DNA from: GCA-2747515 sp964427825
GTDB taxonomy: Bacteria > Patescibacteriota > Minisyncoccia > Moranbacterales > GCA-2747515
Assembly: GCA_964427825.1 (NCBI GenBank)
Contig: CAYRUU010000039.1
Coordinates: 1-7,652 of the forward strand
Length of the DNA: 7,652 bases
Direction of reading: 5' to 3'
The notes beneath the pieces were generated by a model. It was not told the origin of the DNA, did not search any database, and saw only the letters and a program-made list of their open reading frames with translations. A program made the position numbers and the translations under genes. Shown one piece after another: positions 5,819 to 7,652 of this stretch; within the stretch, counting starts at the first letter, position 1, and each line of letters starts with the position of its first letter.

Positions 5819-5883
5819 AGGGTTGTTTTTACATGGATAACATGTGCAACGCGGCACGGCAGTATCACGTTGACAACTCTTAC

Positions 5884-5912
5884 AGTGTAGCACATTCTTT
5901 GCCGGTGATAAA
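5884..5912 (-). promoter_or_regulatory. candidate promoter of the coiled-coil gene (extended -10)
   Basis: On the minus strand, -10 TACACT (5884-5889) is preceded by TGC, an extended -10, with a poor -35 TTTATC (5907-5912) at a 17-base spacing. Start of transcription would be near 5877, about 60 bases before the ATG. Confidence 0.45.
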
Positions 5913-5920
5913 GTGTGTGA

Positions 5921-5949
5921 TTGACCATGTGCGACGTGTAAGATAAGAT
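5921..5949 (+). promoter_or_regulatory. candidate promoter of the surface-protein gene
   Basis: -35 TTGACC (5921-5926), a 17-base spacer and -10 TAAGAT (5944-5949). Transcription would start near A5956, only 12 bases before the in-frame TTG 5968 but 25 bases before ATG 5981. It is back to back with the promoter of the minus-strand gene. Confidence 0.5.
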
Positions 5950-5967
5950 GGAGATAGTAATTTTTAT

Positions 5968-7652
5968 TTGGGTAAATACTATGCGGACAATAATGCAAAA
6001 TTTTTTTACATCTTCGCTATCACGGCGACGGTGTTTTTGTGGCAGTCCACAACAAGCACAGCGCATGCCGCGCCCGCAACGAATATTGACATTTACGACG
6101 GAACCACATGGCAAACGTATGCCTTAAACAATACTACCACCTTTCCAAGCGGGATGTCGTATGATGAAGCCAGCACCAGACTCGTTTTGGATGGCTATAA
6201 CGGAGGAGCGATCAAGGCGAGTGGGGCGGATATCAGTATCTTTGTTCAAAGCGATAGTACCGTTACCAGTGATGGGCATGAGGCTCTTTTCTTTGGAAAT
6301 AGAACCAATATTGATGGTGTGCCCGGCGCACAGTTCACTCTCAATGCAAACCATGGTAGAGCGCTGTATTACAATGTGACTGTCAACAGAATTACTCTTA
6401 ATGTAAACGCTAATAACATCAACAACAAGGATAATTACGTTATCGGTGTGGGTGGTTCTATGACACTTTCTAATGGGGCGACGTTGATTATTAACGTTAA
6501 CGGACATACTGAGACAACTAGAGGGGGCGCTTATGGACTGATGGGCACATTGACTATGGAGGATACGGCTACAGCGGACATTACTGTGAATGAAAGGAGC
6601 GCAACAGCAACAGAGAAAGCCTATGGAATAGCAAATGCTGTGTATTTAAAGGGAACAGGTAAACTGAAAGTCACTACTACAAGTTTCTCGCCAACATTAC
6701 CACAGGCGATGTACTCCAAACCAACAGCTGCAGGATATGTGGCAACATCCGGAAGTTGGGATGAACCGTCAGTGACGTATGAGTTCATCTCCTCAACGGT
6801 TGTTTCCAAGGTTGACGTTAAAACCCCGCCGACTAAAACCAACTATACTACCGGTGAACAACTTGATCTCTCCGGTCTTGTTGTGACATTAACAAAGCTT
6901 GATAACTCAACAGAAGACGTTTTTTTTGCAGACTTTTCTGCCAAAGGTCTCACCACCGCTCCAGTCAATAATGTGATCCTCGGTACTGCCAATAATAAAG
7001 TTACAATTACTCATGCTGAAAGCGGCAAAAATACAATGCAAGCAATCACTGTGGCAGATCCAGTGATCGCTGTAGACAGCATTGCGATCAAAGCTCCTCC
7101 CACGAAAACCAACTACATCATAGGAGATCAGCTTAATCTTTCCGGCTTGGTTGTTACTTTGACAAAATCTGACAACTCCAAAGAAGATGTGCCCTTTGCT
7201 AGTTTCACAATGAAAGGAATCACCGCCTCTCCGGCAAATGCAGCAGCTCTCGCGGCAGAAAATACGGAGGTCGTGATCACACATACCGACAGCGGTAAAA
7301 CTGCGACTCAGGTGATCACGGTAAATGCAGGAACTCCAGATACGTGCTTCACGATGAATGGAGCGGGAAACACGATCACTGACTACTCCAATGATGCGTC
7401 CTGTCCCAAGGATGTCAATATCCCCGAGACGATAGCGGGCAAAACAGTGACGAGTATCGGAAACGATGCTTTCCATAGCAACCAACTCACGAGTGTGACG
7501 ATCCCTGACAGTGTGACGAGTATCGGAATCTCTGCTTTCTATGACAACCAACTCACGAGTGTGACGATCCCTGACAGTGTGACGAGTATCGGAATCTCTG
7601 CTTTCCATGACAACCAACTCACGAGTGTGACGATCCCTGACAGTGTGACGAG
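5968..7652 (+). CDS. secreted BspA-like LRR / Big_3 repeat surface protein (3' end beyond window)
   Basis: The frame is open from 5947 to the window edge, at least 561 codons from TTG 5968, the only in-frame start before the signal peptide. Residues 12-25 (FFYIFAITATVFLW) are the hydrophobic core and STAHA-A (cut after A34) a good signal-peptidase I site. Residues 48-278 are Asn/Thr/Gly-rich with repeated short strands (e.g. SYDEASTRLVLDGYNGGAI), like beta-solenoid regions of other surface proteins. Residues 280-364 and 370-454 are two Big_3-type Ig repeats (PPTKTNYxxGxQLxLSGLVV). C460 and C479 bracket a cap before the LRR array (from 494; VTSIGxxAFxxNQLTSVTIP). BspA-type LRR proteins act in adhesion or binding. 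The start is uncertain: the better ATG at 5981 is one base out of frame (A4T7 tract). The C-terminus and any wall anchor are not seen. Confidence 0.85.
   Translation, partial: MGKYYADNNAKFFYIFAITATVFLWQSTTSTAHAAPATNIDIYDGTTWQTYALNNTTTFPSGMSYDEASTRLVLDGYNGGAIKASGADISIFVQSDSTVTSDGHEALFFGNRTNIDGVPGAQFTLNANHGRALYYNVTVNRITLNVNANNINNKDNYVIGVGGSMTLSNGATLIINVNGHTETTRGGAYGLMGTLTMEDTATADITVNERSATATEKAYGIANAVYLKGTGKLKVTTTSFSPTLPQAMYSKPTAAGYVATSGSWDEPSVTYEFISSTVVSKVDVKTPPTKTNYTTGEQLDLSGLVVTLTKLDNSTEDVFFADFSAKGLTTAPVNNVILGTANNKVTITHAESGKNTMQAITVADPVIAVDSIAIKAPPTKTNYIIGDQLNLSGLVVTLTKSDNSKEDVPFASFTMKGITASPANAAALAAENTEVVITHTDSGKTATQVITVNAGTPDTCFTMNGAGNTITDYSNDASCPKDVNIPETIAGKTVTSIGNDAFHSNQLTSVTIPDSVTSIGISAFYDNQLTSVTIPDSVTSIGISAFHDNQLTSVTIPDSVT
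5997..6007 (+). other. A4T7 homopolymer tract at a frame break in the signal-peptide region
   Basis: From ATG 5981 the reading is MRTIMQNFFTSS and it soon ends (TAA 6122-6124). Adding one T to the T7 run (6001-6007) would give MRTIMQNFFYIFAITATVFL and join the long surface-protein frame with a normal signal peptide. The tract is therefore either a one-base sequence error, a real off-state of a slipping tract, or irrelevant if translation starts at TTG 5968. Confidence 0.5.
6805..7329 (+). repeat. two tandem Big_3-like Ig-domain repeats, 270-base period
   Basis: Copies at about 6805-7059 and 7075-7329 are in register at exactly 270 bases (90 codons): the AAAACCAAC of PPTKTNY falls at 6835 and 7105. 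The protein copies share PPTKTNY, LSGLVVTLTK, DNSxEDV, and ITH followed by DSGK or ESGK. The DNA copies have diverged much more than the LRR units downstream. Confidence 0.85.
7447..7652 (+). repeat. BspA-type LRR array, 66-base (22-codon) units, cut by the window edge
   Basis: Units start at 7447, 7513, 7579 and (partial) 7645. Each encodes VTSIGxxAFxxNQLTSVTIPDS. Units 2 and 3 differ at one base of 66 (TAT versus CAT); unit 1 differs from unit 2 at about six. Such near-identity indicates recent duplication or ongoing homogenisation. The copy number beyond the window is unknown. Confidence 0.93.

Noticed and set aside
5831..5845. ACATG-5-CATGT inverted repeat before the coiled-coil gene
   Set aside because: Five-base arms are too short to separate from chance, and no matching copy was found at other promoters in the window.
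6907..7617. Long minus-strand ORF (236 codons) with repeated SDTRHTVRDRHTREL segments
   Set aside because: It is the antisense shadow of the LRR array; the repeats simply mirror the 66-base units. The plus-strand frame has a signal peptide and recognisable domains.
7447..7652. Regular repeats considered as a CRISPR array
   Set aside because: The units are contiguous 66-base coding repeats without unique spacers, in frame with an LRR protein.

Overview
The window carries bacterial chromosomal housekeeping genes that run into the start of a large secreted surface protein. Base composition looks balanced, and the standard bacterial code fits: rlmN ends in TGA right at a terminator hairpin. The mix is a CapA-family lipid- or membrane-anchored hydrolase, a short P-loop kinase, RlmN, a YegP-like protein, cysteine-poor L33/L28, GluRS and a BspA-type leucine-rich-repeat protein. 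Together with tight spacing and an absence of Shine-Dalgarno sequences, this suggests a small-genome lineage such as the Patescibacteria/CPR. That placement is an inference of low to moderate confidence, because no rRNA gene is present to test it.

Layout, left to right. (1) Positions 1-62 may hold the last codons of an upstream gene. (2) A plus-strand cluster capA-like / P-loop kinase / rlmN (114-2777) has gaps of 21 and 6 bases and ends at a bidirectional hairpin terminator shared with the convergent minus-strand gene. (3) A minus-strand two-repeat DUF1508 (YegP-like) gene lies at 2824-3153. (4) A compact divergent regulatory region (3154-3304) has two good sigma70-type promoters whose -35 boxes lie 2 bases apart, an 8+8 inverted repeat over one -10 box, and a leader hairpin. 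(5) rpmG-rpmB (ribosomal proteins bL33 and bL28) follow, ending in a strong terminator. (6) gltX (glutamyl-tRNA synthetase) has its own promoter and a tiny upstream ORF. (7) A hairpin with an A/T-rich flank separates gltX from a convergent minus-strand coiled-coil protein of unknown function (5465-5818). (8) Divergent promoters lead to the surface protein (5968 to the window end), which has a signal peptide, a repetitive beta-rich region, two tandem Big_3-like Ig repeats and a 22-residue LRR array cut off by the window edge.

rlmN, rpmG, rpmB and gltX all serve translation (rRNA/tRNA methylation, large-subunit proteins, tRNA charging). The CapA-like and LRR proteins belong to the cell surface.

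Three points deserve attention. None of the nine genes has a recognisable Shine-Dalgarno sequence, and six of the nine plausible ATG starts are directly preceded by CT. The surface protein's best ATG start is out of frame with its signal peptide by one base at an A4T7 tract, which means either a sequence error or a phase-variable switch. The yegP/rpmG divergent promoters overlap so closely that both probably cannot be occupied at once. No tRNA, rRNA, CRISPR array or insertion sequence was seen, and no gene-free stretch exceeds 300 bases.
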